Shown piece after piece: positions 34,489 through 43,000 of a DNA stretch of 64,000 nt. Positions within the stretch are counted from its first letter, which is position 1; each line of letters starts with the position of its first letter. Both the position numbers and the translations under genes were made by a program. Origin of the DNA: an uncultured Planctomycetia bacterium (GTDB lineage Bacteria > Planctomycetota > Phycisphaerae > Phycisphaerales > SM1A02); NCBI GenBank assembly GCA_937871505.1, contig CALMPF010000007.1, positions 1-64,000 on the forward strand, read 5' to 3'. A model generated the notes under the pieces. The model had not been told where the DNA came from and searched no databases. It saw nothing but the letters and a program-made list of their open reading frames with translations.

Positions 34489-35616
34489 CTACGGACCGGG
34501 GACCAGACAGGGGCGGAAGCCCGTATCCCAGTTGCGGTTGTCGGGCCACCACCAGTCGCGAATCGCCGAGCGGCACCTCCAGGCGGTGACGAACCACGAG
34601 CCGCCGCGGGTGACGCGACCGGGGCCCGTGCGGGGGCGTTGCCCCTCTTCCCAGTACTGGGCGTCAGCGCCGGCATCCCCCAGCGTCCAATCACGACCTG
34701 GACACGCCAGATCTGTCGCTTCAACCCCGGGCCCTCCGACAACTTCGGGAGCCCGCTTCCCATACGCACGCCCGTCCCACACGTCCGCGCACCACTCCCA
34801 CACGTTCCCGTGCACGTCGTACAGACCCCACCCGTTCGCGCGAAGCTCCCCGACCGCGTGCGTCTCGTGGCCAGAGTTCCGATCGAACCACCCCGCCGCA
34901 CGCAACGCCGACTCGCCGTCTCCGCTGGAGAACGCCGTCCGAGTCCCCGCGCGGCAGCCGCACTCCCACTCGCTCTCGCTCGGAAGACGGAAACCCGAGA
35001 TCCTCCGAGAGACCCCGTCACGCCACTGCACACGAAGGTGCGACGACACCATCTTGAGCGCAGGCCGAGGATCAGCGTGAGGATCAGACTCAAGGCCAGA
35101 CTGAAGCCCAAGCCGAAGTCGGCTCTCCAGAACGCCGCACCACGCCGCAGCGTCGTGCCAGCTCACCATCTCCGCAGGACGATCATCGCCCTTGAAGCGA
35201 CTCGGATCCTCCTTCAACGGCTCCGGGTTGCCCTCGCTCCCCACAGTCGTCCCGCCCCACGCCTCCACCACCGACCGCCACTGCGCCTGCGTCACTGGGA
35301 AGACCGCCAGATACACCGCCTCCCGCAACACCACCCGGTGCACCGGCTCCTCGTCGGCAAAGCCATCCCGACTCCCCATCTGAAATACGTATGGCAGCGA
35401 CACGTCCCGATGCGGCACCCGGCGAAACGGCAACGGAACGCCCCCGGGAAGCTCAACCACCACGTCGGCGTCGGCGAGGACCTGCCGGATGAACGCGGCG
35501 CGATCGGGGCCGAAACCGGGGATGAAGCCGGGGCTCAAACCGGGGATGACCGTCGTCGATGATGCCTCGATCACGCGGTTGACTCCCGTCGAAGGCGGTT
35601 CCTCGTCCAGTCGCAT
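34489..35616 (-). CDS. FGE-like (SUMF1 family, C-type-lectin fold) protein without catalytic Cys pair
   Basis: The 375-residue protein has the formylglycine-generating-enzyme fold signature: SLPYVFQMGSRDGFADEEPVH, MVSWHDAAAWC, GFRLPSESEWE, NGWGLYDVHGNVWEWCADVW, VTRGGSW and a final GFRPCL. True FGE uses two cysteines five residues apart; here only the second is present (Cys348 in RCRSAI) and the first position is Val343, so sulfatase activation is unlikely. Many such domains act as ligand binders or protease- or kinase-linked sensors. Trp is dense near the end (DWWWPDNRNW). Two in-frame 12-bp repeats add low-complexity segments at ~22-37 and ~165-185. The ATG chosen has AAGGA upstream. It follows the Roco gene on the same strand after about 300 bases. 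Confidence 0.8.
   Translation of the reverse strand: MRLDEEPPSTGVNRVIEASSTTVIPGLSPGFIPGFGPDRAAFIRQVLADADVVVELPGGVPLPFRRVPHRDVSLPYVFQMGSRDGFADEEPVHRVVLREAVYLAVFPVTQAQWRSVVEAWGGTTVGSEGNPEPLKEDPSRFKGDDRPAEMVSWHDAAAWCGVLESRLRLGLQSGLESDPHADPRPALKMVSSHLRVQWRDGVSRRISGFRLPSESEWECGCRAGTRTAFSSGDGESALRAAGWFDRNSGHETHAVGELRANGWGLYDVHGNVWEWCADVWDGRAYGKRAPEVVGGPGVEATDLACPGRDWTLGDAGADAQYWEEGQRPRTGPGRVTRGGSWFVTAWRCRSAIRDWWWPDNRNWDTGFRPCLVPGP
35067..35114. repeat. 4 x 12-bp tandem repeat inside the FGE-like gene
   Basis: GAGGATCAGCGT, GAGGATCAGACT, CAAGGCCAGACT, GAAGCCCAAGCC. It encodes a Leu/Asp/Pro-rich insert between two conserved blocks of the FGE fold. Confidence 0.8.
35504..35551. repeat. 4 x 12-bp tandem repeat near the FGE-like N-terminus
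   Basis: TCGGGGCCGAAA, CCGGGGATGAAG, CCGGGGCTCAAA, CCGGGGATGACC. On the minus strand it encodes a Pro-Gly-Phe periodic segment ahead of the folded domain. Confidence 0.85.
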
Positions 35617-35919
35617 CGATCCTTCGCAACGCTCGGGCTGAGCGTAGCGGAGCGGAGCCGGGTTCCTCCGTGGCGAGGCGAGAGTGCTCCCGATCCTGAT
35701 CGTGCCGTTCGTGCAGCGCGACGCCTCATGACGAACCCGAGCGCAGCGAAGGGACGCAGTCCGCCAACGCCGCTCCTGCGAAGGAGAGCCTCGACCGATC
35801 GCTTCGGTCGCGGGTCGTCGAGCACCACAGCGCTGGAGTGCCAGGGGCCGCCCCCCCAAAGAGTCGGCGAAGGACGTCGGGTGAGGTGCGGGGCGGGCCG
35901 GAGGCCAGCGGTCCGGAGA
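35617..35919. other. spacer between Roco and FGE-like genes
   Basis: About 300 bases without a supported gene. Two stretches resemble each other (GAGCGTAGCGGAGCGGAG and GAGCGCAGCGAAGGGACG), suggesting old duplicated intergenic sequence. No terminator is seen, so co-transcription from the Roco gene is possible. Confidence 0.45.
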
Positions 35920-38796
35920 TCACTCGCGCTGGCCGCCTGTCTCGAAGAACCACGCGAGCGGCGCCGAGTGCGCCTCTCGGTTCGCGAACGCTCGATCACC
36001 GGAAGGTCCGCCAGCTCGGTTCAACCCGCGACGCAGCGCTCGCCGAGAAGTGGCGTGCTCGCCTGCGGCGGCATCCTCCTCGGAGACCGCGTCGACCTCG
36101 GATCGAGGTGGCGCCGGGACCCCGAGCGCCGCCGCAACTTCGTCGAGGAGGTCGCGAGCCTCGGCCTCGTCTTCGTGCCCGACGATGACCACCCGGTAGC
36201 GCTGGGCCTGCGGGCCCGGCTCGCCATCCGGCAGCTCGATGAAGACGCCGAGACCTCGCTGGCCCGACGTGTGCAGGACTCCGCGTCGGGCGTACGCCGC
36301 CCGCTCGCCGAAGGCTCGCCCGAACGCCCGGAGCAGCGCCACCCACTCGGCATCTTCGAAGCCCGGCTTCCCGTCAAGCACGGTGTCATACCGGGCTCGA
36401 TTCCGCCGAAGCCGCGAGCTTGCGTCGGAGTCCGGCATGTCGGGGAGATACGCGCACACGACGAGCGTCGTTGTCGCGTCGATCCCGGACTGCCACCGAT
36501 CGGAGCGACCGAGCCTGAAACAGACTCCGAGGTCTTCCATCATGGAGATCATCAGGGCCTGCTCGTCGGGATTGAATGAACCCGACCAGACGAACTCGTC
36601 GAGCTCCTTCGCGGTGACGCGACCCGTGGTCTCCCCAAGCCACTCCGTGATCGACCGGCCCCCGGGCACCGTCGAGATCTTGCGATGATCGAGAACGCGG
36701 TAGATCCCCTTGATCGCCCAGGCCTGGTCGACGATCAGCCGCTTCCCGGCGAGGTGGCGACTCCAGTAGATCCAGCCGCTGCGCGAGAGAAAGTCGAGCA
36801 GGCGCTCGATCCGGTCGTCGTCGAGGAGCAGAGCGCCGCTCTCCAGATTGCCCGCGAGCCTCTCCATCGAGTCGCTTGGAGCCCCGCCGCCGGTCGCTGC
36901 CGCGGGGAGCGATCCGCTCACCTCTTCCTCGGCCCTGATCTGGTCGATCGCGTGCGTCGCGCTCGCGGAGGCGTGGCTCTCGCGCCGCCACGCTCCGATT
37001 CGCTCTTCGAGCTCGTGCCGGAGCTTCGCCTCGAAGCGATCGGGGAGCATCTGGCTGTGCGCCGCGAAGAAGTCGGGAGACGATCCCATGCGGTCCAGCC
37101 AGCGGTCGAGCATCGCCGCCGCGATCTCCCAGAGCTTCGACACGCTGCCGCCAGTCGCTTCGGCCTCGGCGGCCACGGCGGTTTCGAGCCAGGTTCGAAG
37201 CGCGTCGATGTCTCCGGTCGGCGTTGCACCCTCGGGCGAGTCGATGAAGAAGAGCGGGGCGGCCTCGATCGCGGCGGCGAACTCGCCGGCTCGAGCGCCG
37301 ACGGTCTCCGCCCTTGCCCACGCCTCTCTCACCGCAGCGATGATCGCTTTGTACTCCTCGCGCGTCTCGCTCTCATACTCCTTGCGCGCCGAGTCATCCC
37401 GCTGGGCGCACTTCGAGCGGACGACGGCGATTCGCGGCGGCTCGGTGCGCCCGCGGAGGATGAAGTTGAACCAGTACGCCAGCGAACGGCGTGGGTCGTC
37501 CGTGGCGGAGTCACTCCTGGTGGATGATTGATCGGCGGACTCCCAGAGGATGACGAAGACCGTGCCGCTGTTGGCGAAATGGCGATGCTGGGCGTGGTAG
37601 ATCTCCTGGCCGCCGAAGTCCCAGATGTGAACGGGAATCAAAGCCTGAGCGCGAGGCGCGTCGTGCGCTGGCGCAGGGCTCGACCCCGGGTTCGCTGAGC
37701 CGGGGCGCGGCGATCGACCGTCGCTCCACTCGCAGAAGCGCACCCCGTGGGTTGAGCCGAGGTCGGAGGCGCTTCGACCCTCCGGATCGGGCTGGAGCGT
37801 GAGGGAGAGCGAGGTCTTTCCCGCCTCGCCGTTGCCGAGCAGGAGCATCTTGGCGCGGCTGGCGACACCGCGACCGCTCAGCGCGACATCCCGGAAAAAC
37901 CCGCGGACCGGCGCCGCGACGTCCGATTCCGCGCTCTCGCCATGCAGCGTTCTCGGAGGAGACGCGACGCCGCTGCCGAAGAGAAAGAGCGTCCTCGTTC
38001 TGCGGATCGGAGGAAGCGACCGCAGCGCCCTCATCCCGGCGAGATTGATGAGGTCGATGTCGCCGACGTCATCGGGCAGCGTCGCGAGTCGGCTCGATCC
38101 CGAGAGCTCGAGCCGGCGAAGGCGCCGCGGGAGTCTCTCCGGCAGCCCGATCAGATTCGGACACTTCTCAAGCCGGAGCTCCTCGAGCGCGTCGCCGAGG
38201 TGCGACTCCGCGATGCGCTCGATCGCCGGGCACTCCGAGGCGTCGAGCGACCAGAGCCTCCTGGCGGCGATGAGCACGGCGTCGATCCAGCGCCAGGGCA
38301 CCTCCGGCGAACCGTGGATGCTGAGCTCCTCGAGCGCAGGAAGCGCTGCGCCGTTCGCGTCCACATCGAGCGTGAGCGCGGGGCAGCGTTCGAGGATGAG
38401 CGTCTCGATGCCCGCGGGCAGCCGCGGGAGAGCGCGGAGGTCCGCACACCCGCGGATGTCGAGCGTGCGAAGCGCGGCTGGCAGCGTCGCGATCGACTCG
38501 ATCCCTGCCAGACCCCAGAGATGGCACTCGCGCAGGTTCGGGTAGCACGCGGCAAGATCGGCGGGCAGCGGTCTCGCAAGCTGGATGAGCTTCTCCGGCT
38601 GCTTGCCGCGGCGCGGGGGATCGCCAAGCACCAGCTTGACCACCTCGTCGGAAGGCTGCCAGTCGAGGGCCGGAGCGGAGTCTCCCTTGGCGACCGTCGC
38701 GTTGCGGATCGTGGCGCCGTCGGCGGAGACGATGACCCGAAGCGAGTGCGGATCGAGTGTCCTCTGGGTCGGTGGCGTGGGAGGTGTAGTCGGCAT
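35920..38796 (-). CDS. Roco GTPase: leucine-rich repeats, Roc and COR domains
   Basis: A 958-residue protein. Residues ~85-270 are leucine-rich repeats (LRTLDIRGCADLRALPRLP, LEELSIHGSPEV, LRRLELSGSSRLATLP). The Roc GTPase follows: P-loop GNGEAGKTS at 321-329, switch II DFGGQE at 393-398, and RSK at ~460 in place of the usual TKxD. After it comes a COR-like region with FLSRSGWIYWSRH and VDQAWAIKGIYRVL, typical of bacterial COR domains. The C-terminus (~150 residues) has a conserved-looking YRVVIVGHEDEAEARDLLDE. No kinase domain is present. Bacterial Roco proteins cycle between dimer and monomer with nucleotide; cellular roles are mostly unknown. The ATG is chosen at PTTPPTPPT, just before the first ordered segment; upstream frame is noise and the ribosome site is weak. 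Confidence 0.87.
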   Translation of the reverse strand: MPTTPPTPPTQRTLDPHSLRVIVSADGATIRNATVAKGDSAPALDWQPSDEVVKLVLGDPPRRGKQPEKLIQLARPLPADLAACYPNLRECHLWGLAGIESIATLPAALRTLDIRGCADLRALPRLPAGIETLILERCPALTLDVDANGAALPALEELSIHGSPEVPWRWIDAVLIAARRLWSLDASECPAIERIAESHLGDALEELRLEKCPNLIGLPERLPRRLRRLELSGSSRLATLPDDVGDIDLINLAGMRALRSLPPIRRTRTLFLFGSGVASPPRTLHGESAESDVAAPVRGFFRDVALSGRGVASRAKMLLLGNGEAGKTSLSLTLQPDPEGRSASDLGSTHGVRFCEWSDGRSPRPGSANPGSSPAPAHDAPRAQALIPVHIWDFGGQEIYHAQHRHFANSGTVFVILWESADQSSTRSDSATDDPRRSLAYWFNFILRGRTEPPRIAVVRSKCAQRDDSARKEYESETREEYKAIIAAVREAWARAETVGARAGEFAAAIEAAPLFFIDSPEGATPTGDIDALRTWLETAVAAEAEATGGSVSKLWEIAAAMLDRWLDRMGSSPDFFAAHSQMLPDRFEAKLRHELEERIGAWRRESHASASATHAIDQIRAEEEVSGSLPAAATGGGAPSDSMERLAGNLESGALLLDDDRIERLLDFLSRSGWIYWSRHLAGKRLIVDQAWAIKGIYRVLDHRKISTVPGGRSITEWLGETTGRVTAKELDEFVWSGSFNPDEQALMISMMEDLGVCFRLGRSDRWQSGIDATTTLVVCAYLPDMPDSDASSRLRRNRARYDTVLDGKPGFEDAEWVALLRAFGRAFGERAAYARRGVLHTSGQRGLGVFIELPDGEPGPQAQRYRVVIVGHEDEAEARDLLDEVAAALGVPAPPRSEVDAVSEEDAAAGEHATSRRALRRGLNRAGGPSGDRAFANREAHSAPLAWFFETGGQRE

Positions 38797-38951
38797 CGGA
38801 AGTCCCGCGGGGAGGATACAACGTGTGGCAACGCCTGCCGTTCGGGTTCGGGGCAATTGGCCGCCCTCGAATGAGGTCGGGAGGCTCTGTGCGTCGGTCG
38901 TCGCCTGAGGGAGATCGCAGCCCAGGGCATGTCGAGCCGACAGCTGCGAAG

Positions 38952-38988
38952 ACACCGACTTCCCAAAGCGGAAGTCGGTGGCACGGGC
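38952..38988. repeat. repeated palindromic element, copy 2
   Basis: A perfect 11-bp stem, CACCGACTTCC/GGAAGTCGGTG, followed by GCACGGG. It lies about 160 bases upstream of the Roco start and matches copy 1 in sequence and orientation. Confidence 0.7.
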
Positions 38989-39038
38989 GTCCTCCATTTC
39001 TCATCCGCCTCGCGGCGGACGGCGCCCCCCGACGGTGC

Positions 39039-39863
39039 TCAGGGCCGGGGGCCTTGCTGTGAGAACGGCGACGCGCAGGACCCCACACTCACCGTCACGT
39101 CGTAGTCGATCTCGACGTGACCGTCTGTCGCGAAGGTGGCGAAGAGCTGGTCGAGTTCTTCCATCATCGGTGCGTGGCGCGGGTCGTTGGGCGCGGGGAC
39201 GTAGGAGGAGGAGCGGGTGCGGCCGCGGAGGCCGTCGACGTCGAGGCGCTGGGCGTTGTCGAGGGTGAAGGCGATCGGGGCGGTCGCGGATGGGAGCGCG
39301 TTGAAGAAGGCCGCGATCTGGTCCGGGCCGATGTTGCGATGCGCGACCGCGGCGTAGTCGGTGCCGAAGCGCTGAAGGAGGGCTTCATAGGCGATGAGAA
39401 ACGGCGTCGAGTCGAGCCACCGGTCGTTCCAGATGAGCACGACCCAGCCCGCGGGACGGAGGATGCGTCGGCATTCCGCGGCGAAGGTTTCGGGGTCGAA
39501 CCAGTGGAACGCCTGCGCGGCGATGACCATGTCCACGCTCGCGTCACCGAGCCCGGTCGACTCGGCGCAGCCGGGGACGCTGCGGAAGCGTGGGCCGAAA
39601 CGCGCCGCCAGCGCCTCCTCCGCGGCGCCGCGCATGGGACCGTTGGGTTCCACAGCGGCGACGGTGTACCCGTGACGCAGGAAGAGTTCGGCGGAGATCC
39701 CGGTGCCGCTTCCCACGTCGGCGATCACCGCGCCGTCGCGAAGCGCGGTGATGCTGCGCAGCCGCTCCACGAGCGCGTCGGGGTAGCCCGGTCGGAAGCG
39801 GCGATAGTCGTCGACGCGGTGGGTGAAGCAGGCGCGGGGATCGGTGGGCGGGGTGATCGACAT
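39039..39863 (-). CDS. class I SAM-dependent methyltransferase (paralogue)
   Basis: A 274-residue paralogue of the methyltransferase at the other end of this accessory stretch. Shared blocks: YRRFRPGYPDAL, IADVGSGTGISAELFLRHGY, VEPNGPMRGAAEEAL, SVDMVIAAQAFHWFD, LRPAGWVVLIWNDRW, GRTRSSSYVPAPNDPRH. All SAM-binding motifs are intact. The start ATG follows the same upstream sequence (GATACGGTCTCCA on the minus strand) as in its paralogue, so the duplication included the leader. Substrate unknown. It ends 243 bases before the Roco gene start. Confidence 0.88.
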   Translation of the reverse strand: MSITPPTDPRACFTHRVDDYRRFRPGYPDALVERLRSITALRDGAVIADVGSGTGISAELFLRHGYTVAAVEPNGPMRGAAEEALAARFGPRFRSVPGCAESTGLGDASVDMVIAAQAFHWFDPETFAAECRRILRPAGWVVLIWNDRWLDSTPFLIAYEALLQRFGTDYAAVAHRNIGPDQIAAFFNALPSATAPIAFTLDNAQRLDVDGLRGRTRSSSYVPAPNDPRHAPMMEELDQLFATFATDGHVEIDYDVTVSVGSCASPFSQQGPRP

Positions 39864-39928
39864 GGATTCAGTGGAGACCGTATCCCTCGGCACGACAGGT
39901 GATCTGCGTCGCACGCGTGCCCGGCCTC

Positions 39929-40076
39929 GATTCGACGCGTGGAAACCGCCGTAGGGGCGGGTCTGTGACCCGCCCGCGTTCGATTTCACACGGGGCGGCG
40001 TTCAACGCCTTGGCATGCGGGATTCGACTCGACGCATGGGACCAGCCGAAGAGGGCGGGTCATAGACCCGCCCCTA
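39929..40076. repeat. duplicated ~50-bp palindromic element overlapping the mfd stop
   Basis: Two copies in direct order each contain TTCGAC...CGC(G/A)TGG, then a palindrome GGGCGGGTC-N-GACCCGCCC (39955-39975 and 40053-40073). The outer sequence CCCCTAC also occurs in both, inverted. The second copy supplies the TAG stop codon of mfd, so the element reaches into the gene end. Confidence 0.75.
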
Positions 40077-43000
40077 CGCCCGCGCGTGATCTCGCGCCAG
40101 TCGCTTTCGCAGCACTGCCATCAACGACTTCGGCTCGAGAAACGCGGGCGGTGGGCGGTAGAAGACTTCGGTCGTTCCCCCGCTCTCTGCGACGCCGCCG
40201 CGGCCGGAGCCGGGAAGACCGACGGACCTGCCATTCGCACCGGCTGCGCCCGCGATGCCCGCCGTTGCATTGCCTGCACCCATGCCGCCCGCTCCGCGTC
40301 CGCCCGCGCCGGCGGCCGCGCGAGGCGCACCCCCGGTCCCGAGGATCGCCCGCAACGTCCCCTGCGCTCCGGCGAAGGCGCGTTCCAGCTCCGCCGGGCG
40401 CTCGGTGTGAAAGACGATGTCCTGCTCAGCGCGGGCGATGGAACGGATGCCCAGCGCGGTCGCGTCGAGGCGGAGGCGGGCGAGGTCGAGGAGGGTCTCG
40501 ACCTGCTTCGGCGGATCTCCGTAGGCGCTGCGGAGGTCCGCCTCGACGCGGTCCAGCGCGGCCCGATCCTCGGCTTCCACGATGCGGCGGTACGCCTCCA
40601 TCCGGCGCTGGTCCGCAGGGATGTACCCGCGCGGGATCGATCCCGCGATCCCGATCTCGATCGCCGTGTCGACGTGGCGTCGCAGCGGCTGGTCGCGCAG
40701 CTCCCCCACCGCCTGCTCGAGAAGCTGGCAGTACATCTCGTAGCCGACCGCCGAGATGTGCCCGGACTGCTCGGCGCCGAGCAGGTTCCCCGCGCCGCGA
40801 ATCTCGAGGTCGCGCATCGCGATGCGGAAGCCGGCGCCGAGCATCGAGTAGTCCTCGATGGCCCGCAGCCGCTTCATCGCGTCTTCGGTGACCGGCCTGT
40901 CGGTGGGCGTGAGCAGGTAGCAGTACGCGCGGTGCTTCGATCGCCCCACGCGGCCGCGGAGCTGGTGCAGCTCCGCGAGGCCGAACATGTGGGCGTTGTT
41001 GATGATCATCGTGTTCGCGGTCGGAATGTCGATCCCGCTCTCGATGATGGTCGTGCTCACGAGGATCTGCGCCTCGCGGCGGACGAAGCGGAGCATCACC
41101 TTCTCGAGCTCGCCCTGCGGCATCTGGCCGTGGCCGACGACGATCTTCGCGTCCGGCACGAGGCGCTGGATCTCGTCGGCGAAAGAGAGGATGTCGCTGA
41201 CGCGGTTGTGGACCACGAAGGCCTGACCCTCCCGGGCGAGCTCCCGCTCGAGCGCCTGGCGCATGCGCTGCGGATTGAAGGGAATCACCTCGGTCACGAT
41301 GGCGCGGCGATCGAGCGGCGGCGTGGTGAGCGACGAGATGTCGCGCAGCCCCAGCATCGCCATGTGCAGCGTGCGCGGAATCGGCGTCGCCGAGAGCGTG
41401 AGGACATCGGCGGTGACGCGGAACTCCAGGAGCCTGGCCTTGTGCTCGACGCCGAAGCGCTGCTCCTCGTCGACGATCACCAGGCCGAGGTCCTTGAAGA
41501 CGACGTCCTTGCTGAGGAGTCGATGGGTCCCGATGATGACGTCGATGCGGCCCGCTGCGACCTCCCGCAGCGTCTTCGCCTGCTCCCCCGCGGTCTTGAA
41601 GCGGCTCAGGCTGGCGACCTTGAAGGGATACGCCCGGAAGCGCTCCGCGAAGGAGTGCTCATGCTGTTCGGCGAGGACCGTCGTCGGCACCAGCACCGCG
41701 ACCTGCCGTCCGCTCTCGACGGCCTTGAACGCGGCGCGCATCGCCACCTCGGTCTTGCCGAAGCCGACGTCGCCGCAGATGAGCCGGTCCATCGGACGCG
41801 GCTGGCACATGTCGCGCTTCATCGCGGCGATCGCCGCAAGCTGATCCTCCGTCTCCTGCCAGGGGAACTCCGCTTCGAACTCGCGCTGCCAGATGGTGTC
41901 GTCGGGAAAGCGGATGCCCGCGGTCGCCTGCCGCGCCGCCTGCACCCGAAGCAGCTCCGCAGCGAGATCGCGGACGGCCTCCCTCGTCCGCTCGGTCTGG
42001 TTCTTCCAGCGCCGCCCGCCGATGGTCGAGAGCGTCGGCTTGGTCGTCCCCGCGCCGACGTAGCGCTGAACGAGGTCGATCCGCGCAATCGGCACGTGCA
42101 GCCGGGCGGCGCCGTCGAACTCCAGCGTGAGCACCTCCTCCGGCTCCGCGCCGGTCGCGGCCTTCCGCGACCGCGCCGTCGTCGGCGCGCTCGCCGCCCG
42201 CGGGAGGGTGCCGAGCCCGACGAAGCGGGCGATGCCGTGATCGCGGTGGACGACGTAGTCCCCCGGCTCGAGCGACATGAATGCCTCGCGCACGCGGCCG
42301 CCGCCGAGCCTGCCGGTCCGCGGCCGGGCGCCGTAGCGGTGGAGGAGCTCATGCTGCGGAACCAGGGCCACCTGCCCCCCGGTTCCGCCCTCGTCGCCGA
42401 AGATGAACCCCCGGTGCAGGTGGCAGCGCTCGAGCGCGATCGCCGCGCCCGCCGCGTGCTCGCGGAGCAGCTCCCGTCCGCGCTGGAGCTCGCCCTCGGT
42501 CTCGCAGGGGACGACGACGCGCATGGCGCCGGCCATGGTCGCGAGCTCGCCGATGGCCTCGCCCACGTCGGTCGCGAAGGGCGGCAGCGGCGAGACCGGA
42601 ATCGTCGCCGAGCGGTCGGGGTTCGCCCCCGCCGAGAAGTGGTTCACGTCGAGGACGGCATGCGCGCCGCGGGCGATCGACTCCATCACCCGCGGGGGTC
42701 CGGCGACGCCCCGGGCATCGCGGACGCGCTCGAAGTAGCCCCGCCCCTGCTCGAGGATCTCGGCGACCTCGGCGAGGATCGCGACCGAGCCGCGCGGGAG
42801 CAGCGAGGTCGGAAGGACCGTCGCCTCGTCGCCGAGCAGCGCATCGATCGTCGCCCCTACCAGCTCGACGCTCTCCCGCGCCCGGTCGCTCGCCTGCGTC
42901 GCGAGGTCGATCTCGAAGATGCGCTCGATCTCGTCGCCGAAGAGATCCAGCCGGACGGCGGAGTCGGCACCGGGGGGGAAGAGATCGACGATGCCGCCGC

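Noticed and set aside
33256-34589. Plus-strand frames opposite and upstream of the dioxygenase-desaturase gene
   Set aside because: Part is antisense to conserved dioxygenase sequence; the rest has no motif or start signal.
34489-35616. Functional sulfatase-activating FGE
   Set aside because: The first of the two essential cysteines is Val and no sulfatase gene is in the window.
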